From positions 1 through 46,382 of the forward strand of contig CANHFG010000008.1 in the NCBI GenBank assembly GCA_947459875.1: a DNA stretch of 46,382 nt, given 5' to 3'. This DNA is from Ignavibacteria bacterium. Its GTDB lineage: Bacteria; Bacteroidota; Ignavibacteria; Kapaibacteriales; Kapaibacteriaceae. The translations under genes and the position numbers were made by a program. Shown piece after piece: positions 15,589 through 24,305 of this stretch (position 1 is the stretch's first letter; the number at the start of each line of letters is the position of its first letter). The notes under the pieces were generated by a model that saw nothing but the letters and a program-made list of their open reading frames with translations, ran no database searches and was not told where the DNA came from.

Positions 15589-17074
15589 ACACGTCGCGTG
15601 CCTTGGCACCAACGTAGGCAAGGAAATCACCCGCCGTCAGGGGGCGAGAACATACACGCCGGATGATCTCATCGGGAGTTTCCGTGCGGCCACATGAATG
15701 GATATTTGTGCGCAGCCAGGCCAGGATCTCATCAAACTTCCCGCTGGCGATCTGCTGCCGCACGGTCGGTATCGCTACCTGCATGGCATTCCACTCCATG
15801 GCCGCATAGAGCTTGCCGAGCGTGTAGGACGGGAAGTATCCGATGCCTCCGAAGGACCAATGCACGTCCTGCAGACATCCTTCGGCATCGTTTGGAGGCA
15901 CGACGCCCAGCGACGTGCGCATCTTTTCATTCCAGACTTCCGGAATGTCGGCAACCGACAGCGTACCGTCGATCAGATCACGCTCGATCTCGAAACGCAA
16001 GATGATGTGCAGGTTATATGTCAGCTCGTCGCTCTCCACCCGATTGAGCGATGGACGCATGGAGTTTATAGCGCAATAGAACGATCGCACGGTCTCACCG
16101 GCGAGCTGCTCCGGAAAACGGTCTCTGAGGATTGGGAAGGCCCACGTCCAGAACTCTTCGCTGCGTGCAACGACGTTCTCCCAGAACAGTGACTGAGACT
16201 CGTGAATCCCCATGCTCGCACCGCCCCCTGCCGAGGTACGGTTGAGGTCATCGGAAATCCCCTGTTCATACATGCCATGACCGGCTTCGTGAATCAGTCC
16301 GAAAAGGCACGAGCGCAGGTCGTTCTGCCGAATCCGCGTCGTGAGGCGTACGTCACGATTACCGAAGTTGGTGCAGAACGGATGTGCCGAAAGGTCTACA
16401 CGACCCGTATTGAGGTCGAAACCGAGGCGACTGATGATCGATGTGGCTACTGACTGCTGCTCGGCTGTTGGATACGTTCGGTACAGAACTGCGTCGGAAA
16501 CCCTGTCCTGTACCTGCCCGATCTGTCCGATGAGTTCCACCGTGCCGGCACGGAGCTCTTCAAAGACCGGTGCCAGCCCCTTCACTGTAAGGCCGGGCTC
16601 GAACTGGTCGAGAAGCGCGTCATACGGATGTTCGGTCGGTCCGAGCAGGTCAGCTTCTCGACGTTTCAGATCGACAATGTGCTGAAGAAGGGGCTGGAAG
16701 ATCGAGAAATCGGATGCTGCGCGCGCACGCTTCCAAGCGTCCTGCGCCATTGCAGCGGTCCGCGCCATGTCTTCAACATGGTCGGCCGGCAGCTTCTTGG
16801 ACATGTCATAGTCCCGCAAAAACGCCCTGCTGATGCCCTGTTGCCTGTGTGGATACTGGTTCATCTCGCCGCGCACACGTTCGGCGATCTCGGCCGTTCG
16901 TGGTCCGGTCATCGCTTCGTGAATCACCGACGAGAGCGTGCCCATCTGGTCGGCTCGTCCTTGCACCGAGCCCTCGGGCATGTATGTCTCCTGATCCCAT
17001 CCAAGCACGGCAGCGGCCGCACTGAGATCAGCGGCCGTGTTCATCACGCGCTGCAGCTCTGCAAATGCACTCAT
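15578..17074 (-). CDS. M32-family metallocarboxypeptidase (carboxypeptidase Taq)
   Basis: A 498-residue cytoplasmic zinc carboxypeptidase that trims C-terminal residues from peptides. The zinc motif is HEAGH (His262 to His266) inside LIHEAGHGMYEQG, followed by GIHESQSLFWEN carrying the third ligand Glu, and later GIGYFPSYTLG. The N-terminus LGWDQETYMPEG is typical for the family and the length matches. The start ATG 17074 is preceded by AGGAGA at good distance. A perfect 6-bp-arm palindrome (CTAAGC-N6-GCTTAG, 17112-17129) overlaps the queA stop upstream but lacks a T run. It is probably in one unit with queA and the glycosylase. Confidence 0.95.
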   Translation of the reverse strand: MSAFAELQRVMNTAADLSAAAAVLGWDQETYMPEGSVQGRADQMGTLSSVIHEAMTGPRTAEIAERVRGEMNQYPHRQQGISRAFLRDYDMSKKLPADHVEDMARTAAMAQDAWKRARAASDFSIFQPLLQHIVDLKRREADLLGPTEHPYDALLDQFEPGLTVKGLAPVFEELRAGTVELIGQIGQVQDRVSDAVLYRTYPTAEQQSVATSIISRLGFDLNTGRVDLSAHPFCTNFGNRDVRLTTRIRQNDLRSCLFGLIHEAGHGMYEQGISDDLNRTSAGGGASMGIHESQSLFWENVVARSEEFWTWAFPILRDRFPEQLAGETVRSFYCAINSMRPSLNRVESDELTYNLHIILRFEIERDLIDGTLSVADIPEVWNEKMRTSLGVVPPNDAEGCLQDVHWSFGGIGYFPSYTLGKLYAAMEWNAMQVAIPTVRQQIASGKFDEILAWLRTNIHSCGRTETPDEIIRRVCSRPLTAGDFLAYVGAKARDVYGF

Positions 17075-17125
17075 TTGATGTCTCCTGTTTTCTTGACGTG
17101 TCGGGTGACCGCTAAGCAGCTGCGC

Positions 17126-18172
17126 TTAGATGATCATGAGCGCGTCACCGTAGGCAAACAGACGGTAATCGCTCTTCATTGCACGCTTGTAGGCCTTGAA
17201 CATCGCATCCTTGCCGCCAGCATAGGCAGTGGCCACGAGCAGCGACGGCGATGCCGGTTGATGGAAGTTGGTGATGAACCGGTTGGCGATCTTGAACTCA
17301 TACGGCGGATGAATGAACTTATCGGTCCACCCCTTGTTGGGCTTTACGATTCCGCTTGTCAGAACGCTCGATTCAAGCGCACGGACGACGCTGCAGCCCA
17401 CGGCGTAGACGTTCCGCTTCGACTTGAGCGCCTTGTTGATGACATCGGCCGAATCCTTCGTGATCTCAAAATACTCGCTGTACATGCGGTGCTTTGTGAG
17501 GTCCTCGACTTCGATGGTCTCAAACACTCCCTGACCGATGTTCAGCTGCACCGTAGCGATCTTGACACCCTTCTTTTCGGCAGCCTTTAGAAGCTTATCG
17601 GAAAAGTGCAGACCAGCCGTCGGAGGTGCGATCGATCCAACCTTTGCCGGGTTGGCAAACACGCACTGGTAGTCCTTTTTGTCGTCTTCGGTCGGCTCAC
17701 GCTTAATGTACTCGGGGATCGGCATCTGGCCGATGGTCTCGATCACCTCGTGCAGGTCGCCGTCGTAAGAAAAGCGCACCGTGCGGCCGCGGGAGGTCGT
17801 GTTGTCGATGATCTCGCAGTAAAAACGGTTGTTGTCGAAGTAGATCTTGTTACCGATCCGCACCTTTCGGGCCGGCTCTACCAGCACGTCCCAGATGCGC
17901 TCCTGTGCCTTCAACTCACGAAGGAGCATGACCTCGATCTTGGCGTTGGTCTTTTCCTTCTTACCGAACAGCCGTGCCGGGAAGACCTTTGTGTCGTTCA
18001 GAACAATCACGTCGCCGGCGTTCATATACGACAAGATGTCTTTGAAGGTCTTGTCCTCCATTTCCCCCGTCTCCCGGTTTAGCACCATCATCTTGGCGCT
18101 CTCACGGGGCGTGACTGGATTCTTGGCAATGGAATTCTTGGGGACGGAGAACTTGAACTCGGAGAGCTTCAT
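17126..18172 (-). CDS. queA: tRNA preQ1(34) S-adenosylmethionine ribosyltransferase-isomerase QueA
   Basis: A 348-residue enzyme that transfers and isomerises the ribosyl group of S-adenosylmethionine onto preQ1 at tRNA position 34, making epoxyqueuosine. Family motifs are KLSEFKFSVPKNSIA at the start, VIVLNDTKVFPARLFG, IAPPTAGLHFS and IVKPNKGWTDKFIHPPYEF, and FITNFHQPASPSLLVATAYAG near the C-terminus. The reading frame extends 22 codons further upstream, but ATG 18172 matches the family start and follows a TATCTTTG promoter-like element. The gene is followed by the M32 carboxypeptidase on the same strand. Confidence 0.96.
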   Translation of the reverse strand: MKLSEFKFSVPKNSIAKNPVTPRESAKMMVLNRETGEMEDKTFKDILSYMNAGDVIVLNDTKVFPARLFGKKEKTNAKIEVMLLRELKAQERIWDVLVEPARKVRIGNKIYFDNNRFYCEIIDNTTSRGRTVRFSYDGDLHEVIETIGQMPIPEYIKREPTEDDKKDYQCVFANPAKVGSIAPPTAGLHFSDKLLKAAEKKGVKIATVQLNIGQGVFETIEVEDLTKHRMYSEYFEITKDSADVINKALKSKRNVYAVGCSVVRALESSVLTSGIVKPNKGWTDKFIHPPYEFKIANRFITNFHQPASPSLLVATAYAGGKDAMFKAYKRAMKSDYRLFAYGDALMII

Positions 18173-18206
18173 GTAGCAGCGGCTCGCTAACAGTTTGGAA
18201 AGGCGG

Positions 18207-18214
18207 CAAAGATA
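18207..18214 (-). promoter_or_regulatory. Putative -7 promoter element (TATCTTTG) for queA
   Basis: On the minus strand this reads TATCTTTG, an exact match to TAnnTTTG. Transcription would start about 25-30 bases before the queA ATG. No clear -33 TTTG is present at the usual spacing. Confidence 0.35.
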
Positions 18215-18256
18215 CGGCGTTTTAGAGCCGTTCGCCACTCTTTTCCCACCCCCAAT

Positions 18257-19666
18257 TTAGCGGAGGATCACGAGGTTGTAGAGGTGTTCAGCTTGAACAA
18301 ATGCCGCAGCAATAGCCATGATTATCAACACCTTGCGGCGTTTTCCGAAGAAGTCCGCACCGTGAGTTGACGGGTCGACAAGCCACGAACCGACAATGCC
18401 CGAGGCGCAGATCATGACGGGCACAAGGGGCAAATGGTACTTGGCAAGGGCAAATGCCGCGATATGCGGGGCGATAATCGCCGCCAGGAGCGCAATATGG
18501 AACCATCGGCCGGGTGACGGCGCCCCCTGGCCCCCTACGAAAAAGACCAGCCAGCCGCACAGAACGAGCAGGAAAAAGCCACCTTCGGCGATCATCACGA
18601 GTCCAAAAACGGCATCCGAAAAGCCAAAAACCAGCTGGAGCTCCCGCGCCGCCGTGTAGTCACAGCCGAAAAATCCGCGCAGGCGGTTAGACATTCTCCA
18701 AGCGGTCCGACCCGGATTCTGAGCGATGTAGCTCCGGGCGGAATCCAGCATAGCCTCCCGTTGCAGCCGTGTGGCATTTTCGGCTGTCTCGCCGTCAAAG
18801 AATCTGCGGATGTAAATCTCGGCCTCAGGATCAAGATCCGAAAGCGCCCGCTGCCCGAAATGTCCGGTCTTGTAATCCGGAGTATAGCGGTTGTTGGCCA
18901 GCAGAAGATTCCATTCGGAATTGGTCGCCACTACGCTGCCATGCCCCCTGCCGGCGTGGAATAACATAACAGGCAGCATCATGAGGCCAACGATCGTGAC
19001 CATGATCACCGCACCAACCGGGGTGAGACGCCAGCGATCGGGTCGATACCGGATCATCGACCAGCCCAAGATCAACAGCAAGGGCGCCATCAAAAGCGTC
19101 CCCGGCCGTGTCAGAACGGCAAGGCCGCAGAACAGCGACGCCAGACACCAGTGCCTGAGCGAGAGGGTCCGGGCGGCTCGTAAAGCGGCTCCAACGGCCA
19201 TGCTTACACAGACGGCCGTAAGGGGCAAGGACGATATTTGGGCGCTTGAGAGAACAACATGCGGGTAGATAGCAGCGATCAATGCTGCCAGGTAGGTGGC
19301 CTGACCGGAAAGCTGCATGGACCTGGCCAGATAGACGGTGCTGAGCAGAAAGCCGATCGAGATCATGACACCGGCCAGGTGTTCGGCCGTTACGGAAAAA
19401 CCCAGCAGCCCGAAAACGGGCATGGTAACCAGTGCCGTACCCGGCGGAAAATAGAAGTGATCCAGCGAACCGGCGAATATCTGTTGCACCTGTCGAACGT
19501 ACGCCGGACCGTCCCCCATCTGCTGCATCTGGGGCACGATTGCCAGAGCCATAACAAGACGCAGCAGGATGCCGAGAAGAACGACGCGCAGAATCCTGCG
19601 CTGCCAGTCATTCTCGGACGAAGCGTGAAAGAAGGAGCCCCATGTCATACTGCGAATATCGCTCAT
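18257..19666 (-). CDS. GT-C-type membrane glycosyltransferase (ArnT/PMT-like)
   Basis: A protein of about 469 residues with ten or more predicted membrane helices. The first periplasmic loop contains [16 protein letters not shown], where the Asp of GDGPAY sits where GT-C enzymes carry their catalytic acidic residue, and then FYFPPGTAL. Such enzymes use polyprenyl-phosphate sugars on the periplasmic side to modify lipids, glycans or proteins. Other features are [18 protein letters not shown] and a later [11 protein letters not shown]. Start choice is uncertain: ATG 19666, ATG 19648 and an upstream GTG 19702 are all in frame. It is divergent from uvrB with under 50 bp between the starts. Confidence 0.75.
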   Translation of the reverse strand: MSDIRSMTWGSFFHASSENDWQRRILRVVLLGILLRLVMALAIVPQMQQMGDGPAYVRQVQQIFAGSLDHFYFPPGTALVTMPVFGLLGFSVTAEHLAGVMISIGFLLSTVYLARSMQLSGQATYLAALIAAIYPHVVLSSAQISSLPLTAVCVSMAVGAALRAARTLSLRHWCLASLFCGLAVLTRPGTLLMAPLLLILGWSMIRYRPDRWRLTPVGAVIMVTIVGLMMLPVMLFHAGRGHGSVVATNSEWNLLLANNRYTPDYKTGHFGQRALSDLDPEAEIYIRRFFDGETAENATRLQREAMLDSARSYIAQNPGRTAWRMSNRLRGFFGCDYTAARELQLVFGFSDAVFGLVMIAEGGFFLLVLCGWLVFFVGGQGAPSPGRWFHIALLAAIIAPHIAAFALAKYHLPLVPVMICASGIVGSWLVDPSTHGADFFGKRRKVLIIMAIAAAFVQAEHLYNLVILR

Positions 19667-19713
19667 TGGCCGTACGTTCGCAGTCCTGCCCCCTCCCAAC
19701 ACCGCTGGTTACC

Positions 19714-21744
19714 ATGTCCGCCTTTGAACTCGTTACCAAGTATCTGCCCTCGGGCGATCAGCCAAAGGCTATTGCCGAACTCGTTGATGGCCTTCAGACG
19801 GGACGACGTGAACAGACGCTTCTGGGCGTGACAGGTTCGGGAAAGACGTTTACTGTTTCGAACGTTATAACCCAGGTGCAGCGACCAACGCTCGTCATAT
19901 CGCCAAACAAGACTCTGGCGGCGCAGCTCTACGGCGAGTTCAAGTCGTTCTTCCCGAACAACGCCGTCGAGTTCTTCATCTCGTATTATGACTACTACCA
20001 GCCCGAGGCCTACGTCCCGCAGACGGACCTGTTTATTGAAAAGGATTTTTCGATCAATGACGAGATCGATAGGCTTCGACTTCGGGCCACCACAGCACTT
20101 GTGGAGGGCCGACGCGACGTGATCGTGGTTGCGTCGGTGTCGTGCATTTACGGCATTGGCGCCAAGGCCGACTTTAAAGAGCAGCTGCTGCTGCTCAAGG
20201 AAGGAATGGAGATCAGCCGTCAGCGACTGCTGTATCGACTGAACGACATCCACTATTCACGGAACGACTTCGAATTCGTGCGTGGCACCTTCCGGGTGCG
20301 CGGCGACGTGGTGGATATCGTTCCTGCCGGCGAGGACACCCGGGCGTTGCGCGTGGAGATCTTCGACGATGTGATCGAGAAGGTCTCGTGGATCGACCGA
20401 CGCGATGGACGGGTGATCGAACGCGCCGAAAGCATCCTGCTCTATCCCGCCCGCCTGTTCGTGACCTCTCAATCGCAGCTTTCACGGGCCATGGTCGACA
20501 TCAAGGACGAGCTGGTTTCGCGACTCGGCGAACTCCGCGAACTCGATAAGGGGCTTGAGGCGCAGCGACTCGAACAGCGAACACTCTACGACCTGGAGAT
20601 GATGAAAGAGGTCGGCTACTGCTCCGGTATTGAGAACTACTCGATGCACCTGTCCGGTCGCAAGCCGGGCGATGCACCGAACTGTCTCATGGATTACTTC
20701 CCAGAGGATTTCCTTCTGGTGATCGATGAGAGTCATGCCACTATTCCTCAATTGCGGGCCATGTACAACGGTGACCGGCAGCGTAAGATGACGCTTGTCG
20801 AACATGGCTTTCGTCTGCCGAGCGCTCTGGAAAATCGTCCACTGAGATTTGAAGAGTTCGAATCCCACATACACCAGGCGATATACGTATCGGCCACACC
20901 GGGCGATTACGAGCTTGAGAAAAGCATGGGGGTTGTGACCGAGCAGATCATTCGTCCCACAGGGCTGCTGGATCCGAAGATCGACATCCGTCCCGTGCAC
21001 AATCAGATCGACGACCTTGTCGGCGAGATCCGCAAACGAGTGGTCAAGAGCGAACGTGTGCTGGTGACGACCCTCACAAAGAGAATGGCAGAGGATCTGA
21101 CGGAGTACCTTGCAAATCTCTCGATTCGCGTCACCTACATCCACAGTGATGTCGATTCGCTTGAACGCGTAGAGATCATCCGCAACCTACGCCTCGGACA
21201 TTTCGACGTGCTTGTCGGGGTAAACCTGCTCAGAGAGGGACTTGACCTTCCGGAGGTATCACTCGTGGCGATCCTTGACGCCGATCGGGAAGGGTTCCTG
21301 CGCAGTGAACGCTCACTGATGCAAACGGCGGGCAGGACGGCGCGAAACGTCGACGGCCTGGTGATCTTCTACGCCGACACGATCACGCGCTCGATGCGGG
21401 CGGTGATCGATGAGACCAATCGCCGGCGCGAGCTGCAGCACGCCTACAATCTTGAGCATGGCATCGAGCCCCGTACGGTCTTCAAGTCACTGGCCGAGAT
21501 CCTTGAATCGACCAGCGTGGCCGACATCCAGGCTTCACGAGCCCAGAAAAGTGCCGAAAAGGTCAGGACACCTGTCCGGGCTGCTGCTGAGCCCCTTATC
21601 GGCTACCTGCCGGCCGAAGAGCGACAGGCGGCAATTGATCAGATGTTTGCCGAAATGAAGGCTGCGGCAAGGGATCTCGACTTCGAACGGGCGGCCGATC
21701 TGCGTGATCAGATCCAGAGGCTCCGTGATGTGGTAGATAGCTGA
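19714..21744 (+). CDS. uvrB: Excinuclease ABC subunit B
   Basis: A 676-residue DNA helicase-like subunit of nucleotide excision repair that verifies damage handed over by UvrA and recruits UvrC. Walker A is GVTGSGKT (38-45). The damage-probing beta-hairpin region [15 protein letters not shown] follows; the DEAD-like box is VIDESH, and helicase motif VI is [11 protein letters not shown]-terminal UVR domain ([20 protein letters not shown]) is present for UvrC/UvrA contact. Upstream codons to 19642 are in frame, but ATG 19714 fits the conserved start [17 protein letters not shown]. UvrA is encoded 18 kb away in this window, so the pair is not an operon. Confidence 0.98.
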   Translation: MSAFELVTKYLPSGDQPKAIAELVDGLQTGRREQTLLGVTGSGKTFTVSNVITQVQRPTLVISPNKTLAAQLYGEFKSFFPNNAVEFFISYYDYYQPEAYVPQTDLFIEKDFSINDEIDRLRLRATTALVEGRRDVIVVASVSCIYGIGAKADFKEQLLLLKEGMEISRQRLLYRLNDIHYSRNDFEFVRGTFRVRGDVVDIVPAGEDTRALRVEIFDDVIEKVSWIDRRDGRVIERAESILLYPARLFVTSQSQLSRAMVDIKDELVSRLGELRELDKGLEAQRLEQRTLYDLEMMKEVGYCSGIENYSMHLSGRKPGDAPNCLMDYFPEDFLLVIDESHATIPQLRAMYNGDRQRKMTLVEHGFRLPSALENRPLRFEEFESHIHQAIYVSATPGDYELEKSMGVVTEQIIRPTGLLDPKIDIRPVHNQIDDLVGEIRKRVVKSERVLVTTLTKRMAEDLTEYLANLSIRVTYIHSDVDSLERVEIIRNLRLGHFDVLVGVNLLREGLDLPEVSLVAILDADREGFLRSERSLMQTAGRTARNVDGLVIFYADTITRSMRAVIDETNRRRELQHAYNLEHGIEPRTVFKSLAEILESTSVADIQASRAQKSAEKVRTPVRAAAEPLIGYLPAEERQAAIDQMFAEMKAAARDLDFERAADLRDQIQRLRDVVDS

Positions 21745-21774
21745 CGGCACACGCGTTTGACGCCGGCGGCGTCG

Positions 21775-21782
21775 TAACTTTG
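21775..21782 (+). promoter_or_regulatory. Putative -7 promoter element (TAACTTTG) for the polysaccharide/PBP2 operon
   Basis: TAACTTTG is an exact match to TAnnTTTG, 29 bases before the ATG at 21812. A TTTG occurs 15 bases upstream, shorter than the usual spacer. Between the two lies a perfect small hairpin, GACGCC-GGC-GGCGTC (21759-21773), which could weakly terminate uvrB. Confidence 0.35.
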
Positions 21783-21811
21783 CCCAACTTCTAACCCCTT
21801 CTGCCTGCTCT

Positions 21812-22948
21812 ATGACCGACACGTTTCCGACGGCTGACGTTCTGCGCTATGTGCTGCGTTTCAAATGGCTTATCATCGGCTGCGCCGCCGTGGCCGCGAT
21901 CGTTGGATATCTCTACGCGTACTCGCTTCCGCCCTACTACAAGTCGACCGTTAACTGTGTTCCCCCGTCGTCTGACGTCGGCGGACTGGGTGGCGCTCTT
22001 GGCGGCATCTCCTCAACGCTGAAAGACATCGGTCTTTCAAAGCTAGGGGGCAAGTCCGGCGAGAGCTATGAGCTTATCGCCTTGCTGTTTTCGCGCACCA
22101 TTCGCGACTCGATGATCTCACAGTTCGATCTGCGCAATGAATATGGCCTGGCGGGAAAGCCGATGGATGATGTGCGCGACGAATTTGAAGACAATATGGA
22201 GGTGAATCTGCACGCCGAGGGCAATTACGAGATCAGCATGTGGAGCAAGGATCCCAAGAAGGCCGTGACCATGTGCACGCATTTCGTCTCTCACGTAAAC
22301 GAGATTGCCAACCGTATTGCCCGGACGGAAGCGACCAAGAATGCATCCTACCTCGAGACACGTGTCGGCATGATGGATTCAACACTTAGTGCTCTGACGG
22401 ATTCACTGAGTCAGTATTCGCGTCAGTACCGTGTGTACTCGCCCCTTGATCAGGCTTCGGCCTCGGCAAAGGCCCTGGCAGAGGTCAAGGGCGAGCTTCT
22501 CAAACAGGAGACCGTTCTTGGCATTCTCGAGCAGAACTATGGCAAGAATGATCCGCAGGTGCGCAATGCCGCAGCTCTTGTTGAACGCCTGAAGACGCAG
22601 TACGAAGAGGCCCAGACAAAACCGGGTTTCGCCGGCAACTTTGCTCTTAGCGACGCTGCCGGAATCGGCGCCGAGTATCTGCGCATGTATGCAGAGTTCG
22701 AAGCGTTCACCAAGCTGAAAGCATTTCTTCTGCCATCGCTTGAGCAGGCACGACTGGACATGAACAAGACCGCACCGGTTCTGCTGGTTGTTGATGAACC
22801 GATCCCTGCCGAAGAAAAGGATAAGCCCCGGCGCATGGTGATCGCTCTCGGTGCCGGCGTTGGGATGTTCGTGACGATGCTCATTGCCCTGCTTCTTAGC
22901 CGTGCCTGGAAGCTCACAATGAGTTCTCCCGGAGAGGCCCGTGCTTGA
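21812..22948 (+). CDS. Polysaccharide chain-length determinant (Wzz/GNVR-type copolymerase)
   Basis: A 378-residue inner-membrane protein with the classic copolymerase plan: one helix near the N-terminus (about 17-36), a long periplasmic helical region (about 45-340) and a second helix near the C-terminus (about 345-366). The N-terminal part YYKSTVNCVPPSSDVGG and the PXP-like tail VVDEPIPAEEKDKPRRMVIAL just before the last helix are typical of the Wzz/GNVR family. Such proteins set the length of polymer made by Wzy-type polymerases; no cytoplasmic tyrosine-kinase domain is fused. The 3' end overlaps the polymerase gene by 8 bp. A glycine-rich stretch (GGLGGALGGISS) follows the first strand. 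Confidence 0.85.
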   Translation: MTDTFPTADVLRYVLRFKWLIIGCAAVAAIVGYLYAYSLPPYYKSTVNCVPPSSDVGGLGGALGGISSTLKDIGLSKLGGKSGESYELIALLFSRTIRDSMISQFDLRNEYGLAGKPMDDVRDEFEDNMEVNLHAEGNYEISMWSKDPKKAVTMCTHFVSHVNEIANRIARTEATKNASYLETRVGMMDSTLSALTDSLSQYSRQYRVYSPLDQASASAKALAEVKGELLKQETVLGILEQNYGKNDPQVRNAAALVERLKTQYEEAQTKPGFAGNFALSDAAGIGAEYLRMYAEFEAFTKLKAFLLPSLEQARLDMNKTAPVLLVVDEPIPAEEKDKPRRMVIALGAGVGMFVTMLIALLLSRAWKLTMSSPGEARA

Positions 22949-24305
22949 TGGCACATTGCTGCCGGTGGTTGTCATTCCGGTACTTGCCGCGGCCGTTGGC
23001 CTGCTGGCGCTGCTCATGGCACGACCAAGGATATGGCTCGGCCTGTTCATGGCAACGGTCCCTTTCTTCGCGTCGGACACCGGCCAGGGACTGACTGCGT
23101 CCGAGGCCATCACAGGCGGCCTCCTGCTGTCGAGCATCGCGATCTGGTTTTCCTGGCATGTCGCCTCGAGGTCAAGGCCGCTGCTGAGATCGTGGGCAGA
23201 CTTCCTGCTGGTGACCTTTATCGCCGTAGCCGTGCTGAATCTTGGTATCGCGCTGGCCAATGACATCGAGATCTTCGGGTGGACCGTTGACTGGTCCTAC
23301 TTCATCCTCATGCTGTATTACTTTCCACTTCGAGAAGAATTCGGCAAGGACCTGCCCTCACTCAAGCAGTTTGTGAGCATCATCGGCGCGATCAGCCTGA
23401 TCATGTCCGTGCAGAGTGCGTTGAACTTCAAGAACCGTCTGGCGGAGAATCTTGTCTACGCCTATCAGATCGTGGCTTCACGTTCAACACTTCTGGGCCC
23501 GTTCTTCCTCCTAGCCGTGTGTATCTCGCTGATCCTTGCCGTTACCGCCGAGGAGCGCAGGACCAAGATCCTGTCGTTCCTGATCGCCATGGCTAATCTC
23601 GCTGCCCTTGCGCTGACGTTCACGCGCACGATCTGGGTGTTTGCCGTGGCCTGCATCACGCTTTCGATGCTGTTCTTACGCTATCGTGACAACCTTCGCA
23701 TGATCGCACGACTGGCCGTCATCGGAGTTGTGGCCTTCGCCGCCGCCTATGCCTACAATCCACGGATAACCGGTGTGATCGTTGCAATGGTGAAGACACG
23801 TTTCGCCTCGTCTACACAGCTCTCAGGGGGCGATCGGTCATTCGAAACGCGTGTGATCGAGGTCAACGACGTGCTCCGAAAGGTCCGCCAAGCCCCCTTA
23901 GGAGGAAGCGGACTGCGAGCAACATTTGTGACCTGGGCACCGATCGACCAGGCACACCACATCACATCGTACGTCCACATCGGTTACGTTGGTCTTATCC
24001 ACAAGCTAGGCCTGCCGACAGCGCTGTTGATGTTCGCCGTGATCGTGATCTTTGCGTATCGCAGTCTGCGCGTTGCCTGGCGCTCACGCGCACCCAATGT
24101 TGATGTCCGCCTGCGGGCCCTTGCCGTCGGAACGTTCGTGTACTACCCTGCCATGCTGGCGGTGATCTTCATGTCGGGCATGTTTGATCAGCGTCACGGA
24201 AATGCCCTCTTTGCCTTCATGTTCGCTTCCATAGCCATATGCGAGGGACTGCTTCCAACGACGCAGCGCCCAACCGACAATGTTTCCGCCGGAGAGACAC
24301 GATGA
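22941..24305 (+). CDS. O-antigen polymerase/ligase-like membrane protein (Wzy/WaaL superfamily)
   Basis: A 454-residue polytopic protein with about ten to twelve predicted helices. It has the usual large periplasmic loop late in the sequence (about 295-345), containing SFETRVIEVNDVLRKVRQAPLGGSGLRAT and AHHITSYVHIGYVGLIHKLGLP, similar to the GxG-H-N-x-Y pattern of the Wzy_C domain. It either polymerises polysaccharide repeat units or ligates glycan to a lipid. Context beside a chain-length determinant favours polymerase. The start is GTG 22941, behind a purine-rich GGAGAGG and overlapping the previous stop; the stop overlaps the PBP2 start (ATGA). Confidence 0.8.
   Translation: MLDGTLLPVVVIPVLAAAVGLLALLMARPRIWLGLFMATVPFFASDTGQGLTASEAITGGLLLSSIAIWFSWHVASRSRPLLRSWADFLLVTFIAVAVLNLGIALANDIEIFGWTVDWSYFILMLYYFPLREEFGKDLPSLKQFVSIIGAISLIMSVQSALNFKNRLAENLVYAYQIVASRSTLLGPFFLLAVCISLILAVTAEERRTKILSFLIAMANLAALALTFTRTIWVFAVACITLSMLFLRYRDNLRMIARLAVIGVVAFAAAYAYNPRITGVIVAMVKTRFASSTQLSGGDRSFETRVIEVNDVLRKVRQAPLGGSGLRATFVTWAPIDQAHHITSYVHIGYVGLIHKLGLPTALLMFAVIVIFAYRSLRVAWRSRAPNVDVRLRALAVGTFVYYPAMLAVIFMSGMFDQRHGNALFAFMFASIAICEGLLPTTQRPTDNVSAGETR

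Noticed and set aside
17112-17129. Palindrome CTAAGC-AGCTGC-GCTTAG as a terminator of queA
   Set aside because: No T run follows and it overlaps the queA stop codon; kept only as a remark.
16628-17590. Plus-strand ORF of 320 codons antisense to the carboxypeptidase and queA genes
   Set aside because: It spans two unrelated conserved genes, with no recognisable motif.
22403-23266. Minus-strand ORF of 287 codons across the chain-length regulator and polymerase genes
   Set aside because: Shadow of conserved membrane-protein genes on the opposite strand; the composition is not protein-like.
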